A stretch of 64,000 bases of DNA from Carposina sasakii (Eukaryota > Arthropoda > Insecta > Lepidoptera > Carposinidae), in NCBI GenBank assembly GCA_014607495.2, contig CP053156.1:6634001-6698000 (forward strand), written 5' to 3'. The translations under genes and the position numbers were made by a program. Shown here piece after piece: positions 12,801 to 56,600 of the stretch (positions are counted from its first letter, which is position 1; each line of letters opens with the position of its first letter). Under the pieces are notes generated by a model, which saw nothing but the letters and a program-made list of their open reading frames with translations, had not been told where the DNA came from and did no database searches.

Positions 12801-13806
12801 AAATCCTGGTAAATCTAGTTTCTAAAGAACATATTGTGCCGACCCTATTAATAATGAGACAAATGCAGGATGTTCTTATTATACAGATATATATGAGCAT
12901 ATTTGCACTTAGCTCTAGGCATTTTCTTCCTGAAAGTCCTATGTCCCCCTTGTGCAAAGACTTTTAAATTACACATGACAGTATAGATGCTCATACAAAA
13001 TCATGCATGACAGTATATTGTTATCAACAAAGTCTGAATAATGTGACAGAATAATTAATAGATGATGATAAATTATATTATCTAAGGGTTAAGATTTAGG
13101 TTTCTCTCTAAATAATTTGGTTGGCCAATGACATAAGTTGATAAAATAAGAAGATTTTGTATCTAGTGCTTTAGAAATAAATGAAATGAAGTTGACTAAG
13201 GAACTAAGGAGCCACCCTGAAATGAAAATGAAAAATAGTTTATTGACCATATTTACAATGCAGTTACAAATGGCACATACATAGATAGGAGTATTTTTAT
13301 ACCAAGCCTACTATAATAATACAAAATAGATTGGTTAAAAGATAATTTAGCATTCATAAGTGAAACGTCGATGTCTGTAGAAGTATATAACTGTAGCACA
13401 GACATCGGCAGCCCTCCATCGGTTTTATTGTTATTATGTACAAAGTTATAGTTACGTAAGCCAGTACAACATTAATCCTAAACCCTGAGGTGATTACAAC
13501 TACTTGTCATGTGAATTCAATCTATTATCAATCATTGTTACTGAATTTAGACTCCTGGCCCAGTTATGCTATACATGGCTGCTATATATCCTGCAGTTCT
13601 GCTCACCCTATTTTGGCTGCACAGCTGTGGGTGTTCATTATTGTTCAGCCATGTACATTATTCAAAAAAGGGGAAGTTATTACCAAGGCTTCTTCAGCAT
13701 CTTTCTGTTCTTTTTCTCTCCGGCGGCGATCTTTCTCCTCTCTTAGAGCTTGAAGTTTTGCTTTCTTACGCTCTAACTCCGCCTTGCGATCAGACATGCT
13801 TGACAT
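3570..13806 (-). CDS. Cytoplasmic dynein 1 intermediate chain, 5' part
   Basis: The product is the dynein intermediate chain, a scaffold that links the dynein heavy chain, light chains and dynactin in the retrograde microtubule motor. Exons in transcription order: 13806-13684, 12191-12007, 11455-11331, 9587-9555, 8837-8817, 8172-8125, 5349-5182, 4708-4552, 3824-3570; all junctions are GT-AG and in phase. Exon 1 encodes the charged [13 protein letters not shown] helix known to bind dynactin p150 and NudE. Exon 3 has KQTQT (residues 130-134), an LC8-binding motif. The last exon enters the WD40 domain ([16 protein letters not shown]). The C-terminal WD40 exons must lie left of the window. The start is placed at 13806 (MSSMSDRK); 13797 is an alternative. 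Confidence 0.93.
4005..4247. mobile_element. Foldback MITE
   Basis: About 240 bp forming one long inverted repeat: the left arm starting near TTTTCAAAATTAGTGATTA is mirrored by the right arm ending TAATCACTAATTTTGAAAA. No ORF. It lies in a dynein intron. Confidence 0.8.
4552..4708 (-). CDS. Dynein intermediate chain exon 8
   Basis: 157 nt encoding [10 protein letters not shown]..., [19 protein letters not shown] and [12 protein letters not shown], the conserved linker before the WD40 repeats. Acceptor CGCAG|TT, donor CT|GTGAGT. Confidence 0.93.
5182..5349 (-). CDS. Dynein intermediate chain exon 7
   Basis: 168 nt encoding an acidic stretch, the conserved [22 protein letters not shown] block and a Lys/Glu-rich tail. 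Acceptor TCCAG|TG, donor AAAG|GTGGGG, a slightly weak 5' splice site. Confidence 0.9.
5350..8124 (-). other. Dynein intermediate chain intron 6
   Basis: AT-rich intron of about 2.8 kb. I see only low-complexity AT tracts and short open frames (5367-5636, 6052-6240, 6259-6444) without family signatures. Confidence 0.6.
8125..8172 (-). CDS. Dynein intermediate chain exon 6
   Basis: 48 nt encoding (D)[15 protein letters not shown], a conserved block just before the linker. Acceptor TTTTTCAAG|AT, donor ACAG|GTAGGT. Phase 1 in and out. Confidence 0.9.
8817..8837 (-). CDS. Dynein intermediate chain microexon (21 nt), candidate cassette
   Basis: Flanked by TTCTAG and GTAAGT. It enters and leaves in phase 1 and adds seven residues (AHATDYY across the junction), so inclusion or skipping keeps the frame. 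Placed between the TQT-bearing region and the EYNLNPG block, where intermediate chains are known to vary by splicing. Confidence 0.75.
9555..9587 (-). CDS. Dynein intermediate chain microexon (33 nt), candidate cassette
   Basis: Flanked by CTTGCAG and GTAAAT. It encodes 11 residues ([11 protein letters not shown]) in phase 1 in and out, so it is frame-neutral and may be alternative. Confidence 0.72.
10832..11066 (+). mobile_element. tRNA-derived SINE, family A
   Basis: The head resembles a tRNA, with a B box GGTTCGAATCC near 10889. The body contains AACATTGATATGATGAATATCGA-like sequence, TTTCCGAGTCATG, GACACAAGACCTTAG and GTGTGTGAATATTTAT. Related copies are at 20378-20575 and 26866-27068. 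In a dynein intron. Confidence 0.75.
11331..11455 (-). CDS. Dynein intermediate chain exon 3 (LC8-binding region)
   Basis: 125 nt encoding [20 protein letters not shown] and [17 protein letters not shown] is a canonical LC8 (DYNLL) motif, and the stretch just before it corresponds to the Tctex-type light chain site in family members. Acceptor CACAG|GG, donor GACG|GTAAGT. Confidence 0.92.
11533..11713. mobile_element. Foldback MITE family M1 (CCCCCTTATTACCTAA ends)
   Basis: Terminal inverted repeats CCCCCTTATTACCTAA and TTAGGTAATCAGGGGG enclose a palindromic core with GCGATAGCGAAAATTGTAC and its mirror. Other copies: 12261-12425, 21151-21305, and GC-cored forms at 37801-37910, 40866-40976 and 46281-46405. 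A half copy is at 11210-11275. Confidence 0.78.
12007..12191 (-). CDS. Dynein intermediate chain exon 2
   Basis: 185 nt encoding [21 protein letters not shown] and [18 protein letters not shown], the conserved LDEML..LGVAPV block after the N-terminal helix. Acceptor TCCCAG|CAA, donor CCTGG|GTATGG. Confidence 0.93.
12261..12425. mobile_element. Foldback MITE family M1, second copy
   Basis: Same arms and core as 11533-11713, with a degraded right end. It lies just upstream (in transcription) of dynein exon 2. Confidence 0.7.
12451..12714 (+). mobile_element. LINE/SINE 3'-end repeat with GAA tail
   Basis: Ends GTCCAGCAGTGGACTGCAAT followed by AGGCTGAAGAAGAAGAAG, a common lepidopteran interspersed 3' end. 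Other copies or fragments: 19119-19300 (-), 46889-47070 (-), 49578-49622 (+), 55505-55640 (-), 57430-57560 (+). Confidence 0.7.
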
Positions 13807-13810
13807 TTTG
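13684..13810 (-). CDS. Dynein intermediate chain exon 1 (start codon)
   Basis: Coding from ATG at 13806 to 13684 (41 codons, phase 0 out, donor CTTG|GTAATA). An acceptor-like ATTTCTAG ends at 13811, so a non-coding 5' exon probably lies upstream. It encodes the basic/acidic single alpha-helix ([20 protein letters not shown]) that binds p150-Glued and NudE. Confidence 0.92.
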
Positions 13811-16031
13811 CTAGAAATTGTGATAAAAAGATTAACATTAAAGAGGGAAGCAAGCTTTTGTATGTACACATGTTTCTTGTTATAAACTTTATTATCAAAA
13901 TTTTACTGTGAACAAAAAAGAATAAGAACATTTTTAGCTAACCAAGCACATTATTATAACAATTTAATGTTATACTTAATTCAAATCATTTCAACATATT
14001 AGGTAAGTAATCTAAGCAGTTTAGGTTTTGCCAAAGAAAGGAATAACCTCATTTATGTAAAGAAAAAAAACTTAACTGCCTAAAAATTTTGACCCGGTGT
14101 CCCTTCCATGACTAAGACATATTTTATGATACCTTTCCAATTCAAATGCAACAAGCTGTTTAGGCTCTAGAGCAGGGGTTCCCTTTTTTTGTTTTTCTCA
14201 TAGGACCCCTTTCATAAGTTAACTGTTTCTGGTGGACAGGCCTACACCACACATGAATTAATTGAGAACTCCCATTTTTTCACACCAATGTAGACCCACA
14301 TCGAGTCTCCTGTGGAACCCTGGGGGTCCACCTGGCTGGTCTACTTTCGGAACCACTGCTGCAGTGCAGTCCAATAAAAAAGAAACAAAAAACCTTGGAT
14401 CCCAAGTGCAAATAAAAAAAAACAATCTCAGTGGTAAGTAGTAAGGTAGGTACAATACAAGTAGGTACCTACTACAAAAAGACAATTATAGATAGATTCA
14501 ATTCAATTTTGCGATATGGCATTAACAGTAAGTTCTTAAAAAATATACAAACAGGATGTCATGCAGTTTTATGAACTTGCCAAATGGTATTGATTGGTCA
14601 TATTGGGCATGTCTGATGTCATACGTACCTCTATCTATGAATAAGTTTTGTGATGGTTGCTTTGTACAAAATGAAGTGCACCAAATGTTATGAAAATTTG
14701 ATGAATAGATACGTGACTAATAAAATGGAAAAGGTAACGGGAAAATAGACCGCAGGTTGCACTGTGCTGGAGCGGTAGAAGGCGGAATACGAACCTGTTG
14801 TATTGATGAAATTTTTTAAATGGCACTAAATTGCATTTTTAAATAATCCGATATATGAAAGATTACGAGTAAATCACAATCAATCGACAATTTTACAATA
14901 AAAATCTGATATATTTTCTTAAGTTGATTGACTCGACGAGTCTTTTTTTTACTTTTTTATTCTTCAATTTCTACCATACTTTCCACCAAAAAAATATTCT
15001 ACTATCTTGTTTAATGATCAATGAAAAATCCATTTGTCGGTTTGAGAAGACTTCAAATAAAATAAATTATAAAAATATCGTTAATGTTATTTTATATTTA
15101 CGACGGACCCGGTCCCATCTCTCTGAAACGTCAATTAATGCCTCAAATGGCGTCCAACCTGCATAGAGGCATAGAGGCTACTTAGTTGCGACTTTTGGAG
15201 CGGAAGCTAGGAAAAGAGCTCTCTATTCATCTATAGTTATTCTCTTCTATGAAAATGATTGCACACCGTGTGCGTTGAGTCCGCGGATGTTACGCGGTTG
15301 TCCGCGGTAAATCCTCGGCGTACTTTTCTCCCCCGCGGAGTAAACGTCGTCGTCTGCGTAGGCTATAATAGAGGTTGGTTGATCTTCCTGTACTTATTCC
15401 TTACGAAAGATTTACTTCCTCAATATTCATACCTCTCGTAAGAGAGGTCGCAGGGCAAACGCTGGTACATACCTAAAGCATATATGAATTGGCAGATTTT
15501 TGAAACATATGTGGAAACATTTTTTTCATGTTCTAAAATCTTATTCGATTAGTTTCTATTGTGTATTTAGTCATGATGCATTAATAAATACATTGACTGG
15601 AGTAAAATAACATTACTTTTGAAATTAAAATAATTCATCTTAGATCTTATGTGCATAATATGATGAGGTGTAATCTGAATTATTCTAATACAGACAAATA
15701 TTTTTCTTCATTTGTTATATTCTCTAGGAAAACTGCATATATTTTTTAAACCTACTCAATGTTTCACCAGCGTCTTTCAACTTGCATTAAAATGTCAAAA
15801 TGTTATTTCAAGCTATCTGATTGGTGGCATTATGTTATAATTAAGAAAGTGGACCAATGAAATTTTCGAATCTTTTTTTTCATAATCTACTGAAACATTT
15901 TTTTGGGGTGTTGTCCGGCTTGCTGTAACAACGCTAGCGTAATGATTAAACAATTTTATTTGAAATTGTGACTGTAGATACTCAGTGATTTACTTATATA
16001 TTTCATTTTTAATTTTACTAAGGATGAAATT
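13811..16031. promoter_or_regulatory. Divergent intergenic region between Dync1i and Nrx-IV
   Basis: The two genes are head to head, so both promoters and 5' UTR exons are expected here. A relatively CpG-rich patch at 15265-15360 (several CCGCGG-type sites) and another near 14740-14800 are the best promoter candidates. I cannot place a transcription start. Confidence 0.5.
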
Positions 16032-48880
<32,849 letters not shown>

Positions 48881-50170
48881 ACACACACACAGTAGATATA
48901 TACCGGCATGAAGGAAAACCCGTCTTGAAAACTACTTAATGTCAACAACAATTTGGATAAGGAGTATCCAATGCAGTGTGTAATTTAATAACATAAATTA
49001 CGATAACTATTTAAAAACTTCGACTCACACACTCGTATTGAAATGATACAAAGTACCTACTTCTTTAACTTAACTATCCCAATAAAATCACCAAAATACA
49101 CAATATTTAGATTAGGTATGCAATTAAGAAGAAAGGCCATAAATCGTAATAATTTTACAGCAGAACATTGCCATGAGTAAAAATATATTTTTCAGTAGCA
49201 ACTAACACAAATACAATTAATAATAGGTTTAATAATGTAAGGCAGAAAACATTAAGCTTCAACTTCTATGCATTCTAGAGTTCAGTAGACTTTGTTCAGG
49301 TTAGAGGTCCTGTCCCGTTATACTTTCTTGTATTACTGTAAATCTTCTAATGCTCATGTCTCTCTATTCTAAATTTTTCTCTCCCATATTGTGCCATACG
49401 GCCGGTTGCTTTCTCAACATTTCTATCATTGTAGTTCTCTATTAGAATCTCATGAATTTGCATATGAATCTCATCTAATAGTATTTAGATTTTACTATGA
49501 TTTTGTTTGGAATTTAAAATGTCGGGCCCTAAAAAGTCCTTTTTTTGAATATAGAGTCAAAAAAATGACATTATACTGGCCTACGTCCAGCAGTGGACTG
49601 CAATAGGCTGAAGAAGAAGATAAGAAATTATAGTTTCTGTATTATGTTGACGAATGTAATTCAATACAAGCTATTTACAATCACTTTGCGCTGAATACTC
49701 GTATGTACACAATATCTTTGAAATGTTCATTTTAGTAATGTCGTTAAATTCGTAACGAATTAATTATAGTTTCATGAAATCGATAATGTAAGCCTGTGTT
49801 TCTTTTAAACAGTTATGGCATTTAGTAATACAAATTAGTATGTAAGAATACTTTAGGTTTTGTAAAATTTTAATATTTTACTTTTTTACGTAGACTGCAA
49901 ATGTAGATTGTAGTATGATGAATTTATTTTTGTGTTTTAATTTTAGTTTTCCGTCCAAAACGTATGATTTTCTAGAATGTATTTTAAGTGATATTAGATT
50001 TTTTTTTTAGATGTAACCAGTTTTATTTAGTTTGTGTGTATTATTGTAAGGTATCGTGCCTTATATCTGAACAGTTGGCACATAATATAGACATAATTTC
50101 ACAAACACATAAGTGTTTATCTAGAGTTTTATTTTATTACGATCACGAATAAATTTTTCACAAATCATAC
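48881..50170 (+). other. Nrx-IV 3' UTR (probable)
   Basis: AT-rich, no ORF of note. Polyadenylation signals AATAAA occur at 49081-49086 (short form) and 50148-50153 (long form). A 45-bp fragment of the GTCCAGCAGTGGACTGC repeat sits at 49578-49622 within the long form. Confidence 0.6.
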
Positions 50171-50342
50171 CACTTTTGTATTATTGAAAAAAATATTTTA
50201 GTTTTTAAGTGCATTTTCTTATCCACGAGCATTATAATCTGTATTATTTTTGCTGCGAAATTCGTAGTACGAATTGCCTAATTTTAACCTTTCCTCAGAG
50301 GATATGATATAGGCACATATAAAGTATATTAAAATACCTATA

Positions 50343-50710
50343 TACAGGTGATTTTTAGTCGTCAACGTTCCCGAAAACTACGGAATCTCCTCATCATCAC
50401 CATAATTTTTCTCCGTGAAAGCATACCTGGGAAGTGTCTGGTTTCCAAAATATTAGGACCCAAAGTTGAGTAAATCTGCGTTTTTCTGAATAAATGCACA
50501 TTGACACGTGTAGCAAGATTTTTTCACGAGAAATTATTAATATCTGTCTTTGAAAAAACTAGCATAAACACTGGACACTATAAATTACGCCCTATCAAGT
50601 AATAAAAAAAAAACAATTTACATCGTTTCCCAGCATTTTTTTTTGCATAAACTTACTTTATTTGATCTATAGACCCTTCGTTAAGGGTGGCAAAGAAAAA
50701 ATATCCTGTA
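50343..50710 (-). mobile_element. MITE M3, minus copy
   Basis: TACAGGTGATTTTTAGTCGT, CAACGTTCCCGAAAACTACG; ends CCTTCGTTAAGGGTGGCAAA...TCCTGTA. Confidence 0.8.
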
Positions 50711-50806
50711 TACGTCCATTTCTTAGAAAAGGGACGCTTTATTGAATAACGCATTTCTGATTTTGAGGATAAAATTCTTATTTCTTTGGTTAACCAAGTA
50801 CTCGTA

Positions 50807-51091
50807 TACAGGTGTTTTTTCGTTGCCACCCTTAACGAAGGGATAAAGTAAGTTTATGCCAAAAAAATGCTGGGAAACTGTAAATAAAATTGAAAAAATA
50901 CTTGATCGGGCAAAATTTATGGTGTCCAGTGTCTATGTTAGTTTTTTCATAGACAGATATTAATTATTTCTCGTGAAAAAATCTTGCTACGCGCGTCAAT
51001 GTGCAGGTATGCTTCCATGGATAAAAATGATCGTGATAATGAGGAGATTCCGTAGTTTTCGGGAACGTTGACGACCAAAAAACAGCCTGTA
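50807..51091 (+). mobile_element. MITE M3, plus copy, internally deleted
   Basis: Left TACAGGTGTTTTTTCGTTGC, right TTCGGGAACGTTGACGACC...AGCCTGTA; about 100 bp shorter than 44259-44644. Confidence 0.78.
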
Positions 51092-51202
51092 TACAATTCT
51101 AGGGGTGTATTAATAACTCCGGAAAGTTAACCATATAAAAGCAAGGACAATACACTTTATTTATTTCAAAGTATGGCCAAGTTTAGCTAAGGTTTATATG
51201 CC

Positions 51203-51257
51203 TAAAAGCCTATATGGTTTTTAGTTTAGCTGCTAAACTAAAAACCATATAGGCCCT
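51203..51257. repeat. Perfect hairpin
   Basis: GCCTATATGGTTTTTAGTTT and its exact mirror flank AGCTGCT-type centre, immediately upstream of the coding-like fragment. Confidence 0.7.
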
Positions 51258-51406
51258 CAAATACTAAGGAGCTCGAAGGTAACATGAACGATCTTGGACT
51301 GGTCTCGCGAGCCCTCAGCCGCGCTCTACTGACCTACAAGGCGAGGCTGCAGTGCCGGCGCGTGCTCGATGACGCAGGTCACAACACTACCTTCCTTGGC
51401 GACTAG
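51242..51406 (+). pseudogene. Orphan coding-like fragment, 54 codons
   Basis: An open frame AAACCATATAGG...GACTAG, much more GC-rich than its surroundings, reads LEGNMNDLGLVSRALSRAL, LTYKARLQCRRVLDDAGHNT and ends FLGD-stop. It has the composition of an amphipathic helix and looks like the last exon or a truncated copy of a real gene. I do not recognise the family. No other exon is visible nearby. Confidence 0.35.
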
Positions 51407-51603
51407 AGATGTGACGTATCGATAAATTGTCGATTGTGTTTAAACAAGTTTCATCGATGTACTTCATGCGATATTGTTAAGTTTATTTCAGAGTTATGAT
51501 AAAGGCTTGGCTCTCAGTTTACTTCGTACGATTTACGGAGTATTAGATCTATCTGATGAACATGCTATCTAGTAGGTTAGATGACTACGCAAGCGTATGG
51601 CTA

Positions 51604-51861
51604 TACAGGGTGTAACAAAAAGGGTATGTTAAGCGAAAAGCTATGTAAATAGAGAACGTATTCCCAAAATTTGAGACCTGAAATCACATGTTTATTTTTC
51701 AAGATTGTATGAACATTCCTCATATGTTTAGGAATTTTCCATACTAAGTATCTGGAAAAATTAACAAATGATTTCGAGTCTGATTTTTTGTGGGTAGGTT
51801 CCTTTTAGTGGGCTATTTACGCAGCTTTTCGCTTAACATATCCCTTTTGTTACACCCTGTA
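51604..51861. mobile_element. MITE M2, second copy
   Basis: TACAGGGTGTAACAAAAAGG to TTTTGTTACACCCTGTA, with mirror arms as in 38623-38885. It directly abuts the next element. Confidence 0.82.
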
Positions 51862-52250
51862 TACAGGGTGATTTTTGGTCGTCAACGTTCCCGAAAACTA
51901 CGGAATCTCCTCATCATCACAATAATTTTTCTTCATGGAAGCATACCTGGGAAGTGTCTGGTTTCCAAAATATAAGGGTCCAAAGTTGAGTAAATAGACT
52001 GCGTTTTTCTGCAAAAATGCACATAGACGCGCGTAGCAGGATTTTTTCACGAAAAATAATTAATATCTGTCTATAAAAAAACTAACATAAACACAAGACA
52101 CTATAAATTTCGCACGATTAAGGAATTCAAAATTTTTTTTCAAAAAAAAAAATATTTTTTTCCCAGTATTTTTTTTGGCATAAACTTACTTTATTTCATG
52201 TATAGAATACGTACCCTTCGTTAAAGGTGGCCACAAAAAAACACCCTGTA
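51862..52250 (-). mobile_element. MITE M3, minus copy, full length
   Basis: 389 bp, TACAGGGTGATTTTTGGTCG to AAAACACCCTGTA, the reverse of 44259-44644. Confidence 0.82.
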
Positions 52251-54619
52251 GGTACATAGTGTCATTGAAAGACAGCAATAATTCCGCGGTGATATGTTCC
52301 TAAACCGAGTCAACCGGTTAGCGACTTGCAATTAAAATGTGTCCCACAAAAATTTCATGTTAAGTTTTAATTCCTAGTACCTGCCAACTGAGTCGCGGGC
52401 GCGGTCTGGAGTCTATCTATCGATATTTTGCCCGTCCATCCCTAGCACATCCAATTCCCACGTAACGTTCCCCTCCGAGAGCGTTAAGCACCTGTACTCT
52501 TAACCCGTTACAAAACGCTGACTACCCTCGACTGCCTTTTACGTGTGGAGTAGTAGTATCGATACACGAAGTTCTCGATAACTGTGTCAACAAGATCGAT
52601 TACTAAACTCGCTGTGGATACAGCGCTTATTGTTAGATCAAATTCGAGTTAAATTAGGAAACTACTCCGTTCGATTCTCGGCTTACCTAAAGTGTAGGTA
52701 CAAATTTAGGATTTTTCTTAATTTGCTGGATAAATAGCATGTCAGGATAGGTATGTATTTTCCTCTCAAGTCTGCTACACTTAGTTTTTCCTAATTAGAT
52801 ATTGAACAAGGCCAGTTCCCTTGGCATACTTACACTTTGACCGGTATGATGAACTACCTACCTATTTTACTATGTATTTTATCATGATTACACTCGAAGA
52901 CTGGAGCGCATGAGATTCCCACTATCTTACAACATTATGGTCGATTCTGAATGTCACACTTAAACCTAAATATAAAATATTTATATTAAATCGTAATTTG
53001 CCTACCTTTCCAAAGCCTCTCATAACTCCATCAGCTCAGCACAGTTCAGGAAACTCCTGTCCTTCTAATTATCAACTTTGCAATCCGCTTAATAATAAGC
53101 GTTGAAATTAGTTGCGAATTAAAATACGTCGCCATTGCCGTCCGTCCACCTGTCTGATCCGATTATAGCGCCAGGATTTTCTGTTCTGGTGGCGAAATAC
53201 CTACTGAAAACATATAACAAATCGTGTTAAGTTGCTTGCCGGCATAGACAGTGGCGACGCTGCGTTAGTTCAGATAAGTTTGTATAAAAAAGACGTCATC
53301 CTGACGACTCTCGCTTAGCCGCTCCGAAACAATGCTTCCCTAGATGCTTCCTCTTGTAAATTGTAATTACATCGTCTCGTATTACCGTCTGCGTGAACAG
53401 TCAGCATGAAAATGTATTAATTTAACATTTATGCAATTTTGAAACCGGTTTATGTACGTTATGTACATTATGTACATTAAGAGGCAGTAGTTGCCTTTCC
53501 TTTAGGAATAAGTAGTAAAAGCATCGATCTTGAGTAAAAGTGTTAGATGAAGTAAAAAGTTCGTTTAGCTTGCCTGTTGGTCCTACCAAAAACCTAGGCG
53601 CCATTTTCCCATAACTAGCAATTAATTGTACATTTAAACAATAGTAAACCCAAACAAGTAGTATAATATAAAGTTATCGTTTCCTGCGGGCTTCGGTAAA
53701 CTTATAAAGTTTAGTGTTGGACCTATAGCTATCGATAATGCAAGGTGTAATACTAAGACGCGAAGCGCTTGCCGCGGCACGACCGGTGTCGATAGAAGTG
53801 ATGTGAGATGTGACCCACGTGTTCTGTCGATAAACTTTGGTAAACGTTTCAAATTTTGACAGGAAATTTTGTTTGTGTAAACCTAAATCTTATAAACTGA
53901 ACTTAGAGCTAAGTACCATGTAATCCTTATTACACATCACTTTTATACATAGGCATTTAATTTGTAGAGCATCTCAAATTCACATTAGAATTGTTGTTAA
54001 TTATCGCCTACAGTACCTAAATCTAAATGCAAACATAGGTACCATTAGGTAAATGAAACAGAAGAAATCACTTACATCACGATTAATTCAAAACACTGAC
54101 TAAAATTAATTGACAAATCTATCGATAGCTCGAAATCCCATTCCTCCTGACACCTTGGAGAATATATTACTGCGTGCCACTGAATCTAATCACGATCTGA
54201 GGGATTAATATCTCCGGTATACTGTGTACCAAGCTAAGCCCATCGGCCATTCTCGACTCATTTGTACCTACCCTTGCATGCCTCATCCACCTTCAACCCT
54301 ATCATATAACGATTATTATCGAATAGACAGGAGATTAGATAAGATTGTTTAAATGTGAGCTAAAGCTTGGGGCGATTCGGAAGATTTATTATTATACCTG
54401 TGCCCTGTTGGAGTGTTGTTTAATGTAGAGAGTTATGAGATTAGTCTGGAGCCAGCTTAATGATAGGATGATGGATGGAAGGGAAGTGCGATTGATTCGA
54501 CGAGGGTTCTAGATGGATTTTCAAGGATTTAGGCTCGGCTTGTTTTAAATTCAATTGGATACCTGCTCCAAATTACATTAATAAAAACCCTATACTTCCG
54601 AAACTTACCTACCTACCTA
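52251..54619. other. Intergenic sequence, nothing recognised
   Basis: AT-rich with several ATCGAT/TATCGATA-type sites. No ORF with family features, no RNA gene and no clear repeat family. Confidence 0.5.
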
Positions 54620-55020
54620 TACTGGGTGTAAAAAGACAACTTTGTTCTTTTAATACCGCGTATTATTTGTAACATCCCGATAAATTTTTTTCTATGGAAG
54701 CACCCCTGGAAAACCACGGGTTTCTAAGATATTGAGGTCCAAAGTTACATTAATATTATATATTTTTAATATAAATCCATCTGAAATCGGTTAACAAACA
54801 TTTTTTTCAAAGATACCATGTCAAAATGTTAGTTTTCTAGGTACATTTGCACTTTGCGCATCAAACGAATACATTGCTTGCAATAAAATGACAGTATTTT
54901 TTCATAATTTTTTGTCGTTTCCCAGGGTTAGTTCCATAGAAGAAAATGATCGTAACCTTACAAAGAATACGAGGTATTAAAAAAGCTTCAAAACTTCAAA
55001 AACTCTTTTTACACCCTGTA
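54620..55020. mobile_element. MITE family M4, related to M3
   Basis: TACTGGGTGTAAAAAGACAA at the left and AACTCTTTTTACACCCTGTA at the right. Interior ACCACGGGTTTCTAAGATAT, TGAGGTCCAAAGTTAC resembles the GGTTTCCAAAATATTAGG, CCCAAAGTTGAG interior of M3. Confidence 0.65.
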
Positions 55021-55249
55021 TAGTACACAAGTGACGGTAACCCGCAAAAACAACTCAATTTTTTAGGTTAAAGCCATATCTCAGGTAGCTACATGAAATA
55101 TCTTTTATTTCCCCAAAATATAAAGTTTCAGCGAATAAAACTTAAAAACTCCACCCGCAACACAATAATCCCCATAAAATGTGTATCTGTCTCAAAACTT
55201 GTGCTCATAAAAAGATATCCTACCAACAAAAGGTGGGAATTCTTTATCC

Positions 55250-55445
55250 TAGCACCTGCTCCTCCAAAAGTGCGGAAGAGGCGAAAGTTCGCCAACTCTG
55301 CCCAACTTCGGCGAACTTCGAGCCGGATGTTGTTATCGGCCGGAAGCGCTTTGGGCAACTTCCTTGACGGACGCGGAAAAGACGACGTACCTACTTTTAA
55401 TGCAGTATTTAAAAAGGTGAATGACAATTTGGAGAGGTGGTAAGA
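55250..55445. other. GC-rich patch, unassigned
   Basis: Open on both strands (plus ends NAVFKKVNDNLERW; minus has SWAELANFRLFRTFGGAGA). Contains overlapping GAAGTTCGCCGAAG-type inverted repeats. Could be an exon remnant or a repeat; nothing recognised. Confidence 0.3.
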
Positions 55446-55504
55446 AAATTATACCTATTTTTATTTGGAGGGTCGAAATTCTTATGAAATTATGTGTTTA
55501 GGTA

Positions 55505-55640
55505 CTTCTTCTTCTTCAGCCTATTGCATTCCACTGCTGGACGTAGGCCTCCCCTAATGCACGCCACAAGGCTACTGCCATAGGGTGGTTTTTGCTCATA
55601 GTCACCATGCTGGGCAGGCGGGTTGGTGACCGGTGTTTAG
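55505..55640 (-). mobile_element. LINE/SINE 3'-end repeat, minus copy
   Basis: CTTCTTCTTCAGCCTATTGC, CACTGCTGGACGTAGGCCTC; same family as 12451-12714. Confidence 0.7.
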
Positions 55641-55795
55641 GTACAACAAGTACAAAATATTAGAATGAGCTTAACCCAGATGGTTGCTAAGGTATTTATA
55701 TATACTTTCTAACTATATGCTGTACCTAGAGATTATTTATCAGTCAGTTATCAACTGGAGATATGCCAATAATTATTTTGAAAATATTTAATATA

Positions 55796-56107
55796 GTGGA
55801 CGCCCGCGACTCCGCGTGGACCACAGAAAAAACAAAATGTCGAAATTAACCGGGATAAAAACATTTTCCCGGGATAAAAAGTAGCCTATATGTTAAGTGG
55901 GGCCTGTCACAATATATTCTTGAAAACTGCATCGAAATCGGTTCAGCCGTTTCTGAGATTGGCGTGCACAAACGCACAGACAAACAGACAAAAATTTAAA
56001 AAATCATTATTTTGAGTACTATTGCGTTGAAGGTCTTCTATAATATTTTTTCTCATATATCTTCCATGTACAGACAGCGACCCGTTACATTTTTATTATA
56101 TGTATAG
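55796..56107 (-). mobile_element. Helitron-like repeat
   Basis: Starts AGTGGACGCCCGCGACTCCG, contains CCCGGGATAAAAAGTAGCCT and CATCGAAATCGGTTCAGCCG; closely matches 27074-27385. Confidence 0.6.
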
Positions 56108-56434
56108 ATCACGTCACTTATTCAATAAAACTAATCCCACTTAAGAAAGTTCGTTGTACAATGTCACCTCGAGGTGACTGAAAAATGGTCGCTCGCGTCA
56201 TTCAGGAAAAAGTGACGTCGACACGATAAAACTTTAAGTAAGTAATTTCTTTCACCGAGGGGAAGGTGCTGCCACCTTCCGGATAATGGAGTGCGGATTA
56301 CATTTAAAAGGTATGCTAATATAACGTTTTATGGGTAAAAGATGTTAGTTTAGCAAGGTAACTGTGTACTCTTGTAGCAGAATTGTATCAGATATCGCTT
56401 TACGGCTAATTTGTCGTATTATTTGCTTCCTATA

Positions 56435-56600
56435 TACAGGATGTACGATATCCTTTTACGGGAACACATTCGTAAAGGGTGTAGATAAAAAAAAAGGAAG
56501 CGAAAAGCTACAAAAATAGCCTGCATACCTAGCGGCAACATTTGAGACTCGAAATGTATATGTTTATTCCAGTTAGTATGCAGAATTACTAATCTTAAAA
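56435..56600. mobile_element. MITE M2, degraded copy
   Basis: GGAAGCGAAAAGCTACAAAA, ATAGCCTGCATACC, ACATTTGAGACTCGAAAT match the left arm of 38623-38885. The right arm is not found. Confidence 0.5.

Noticed and set aside
13490..13753. Plus-strand frames over the dynein first exon
   Set aside because: Antisense shadows of exon 1 and its flank.
55093..55443. 116-codon ORF as a host gene
   Set aside because: First half is AT-rich intergenic sequence; only the GC-rich patch is notable, and it is open on both strands.
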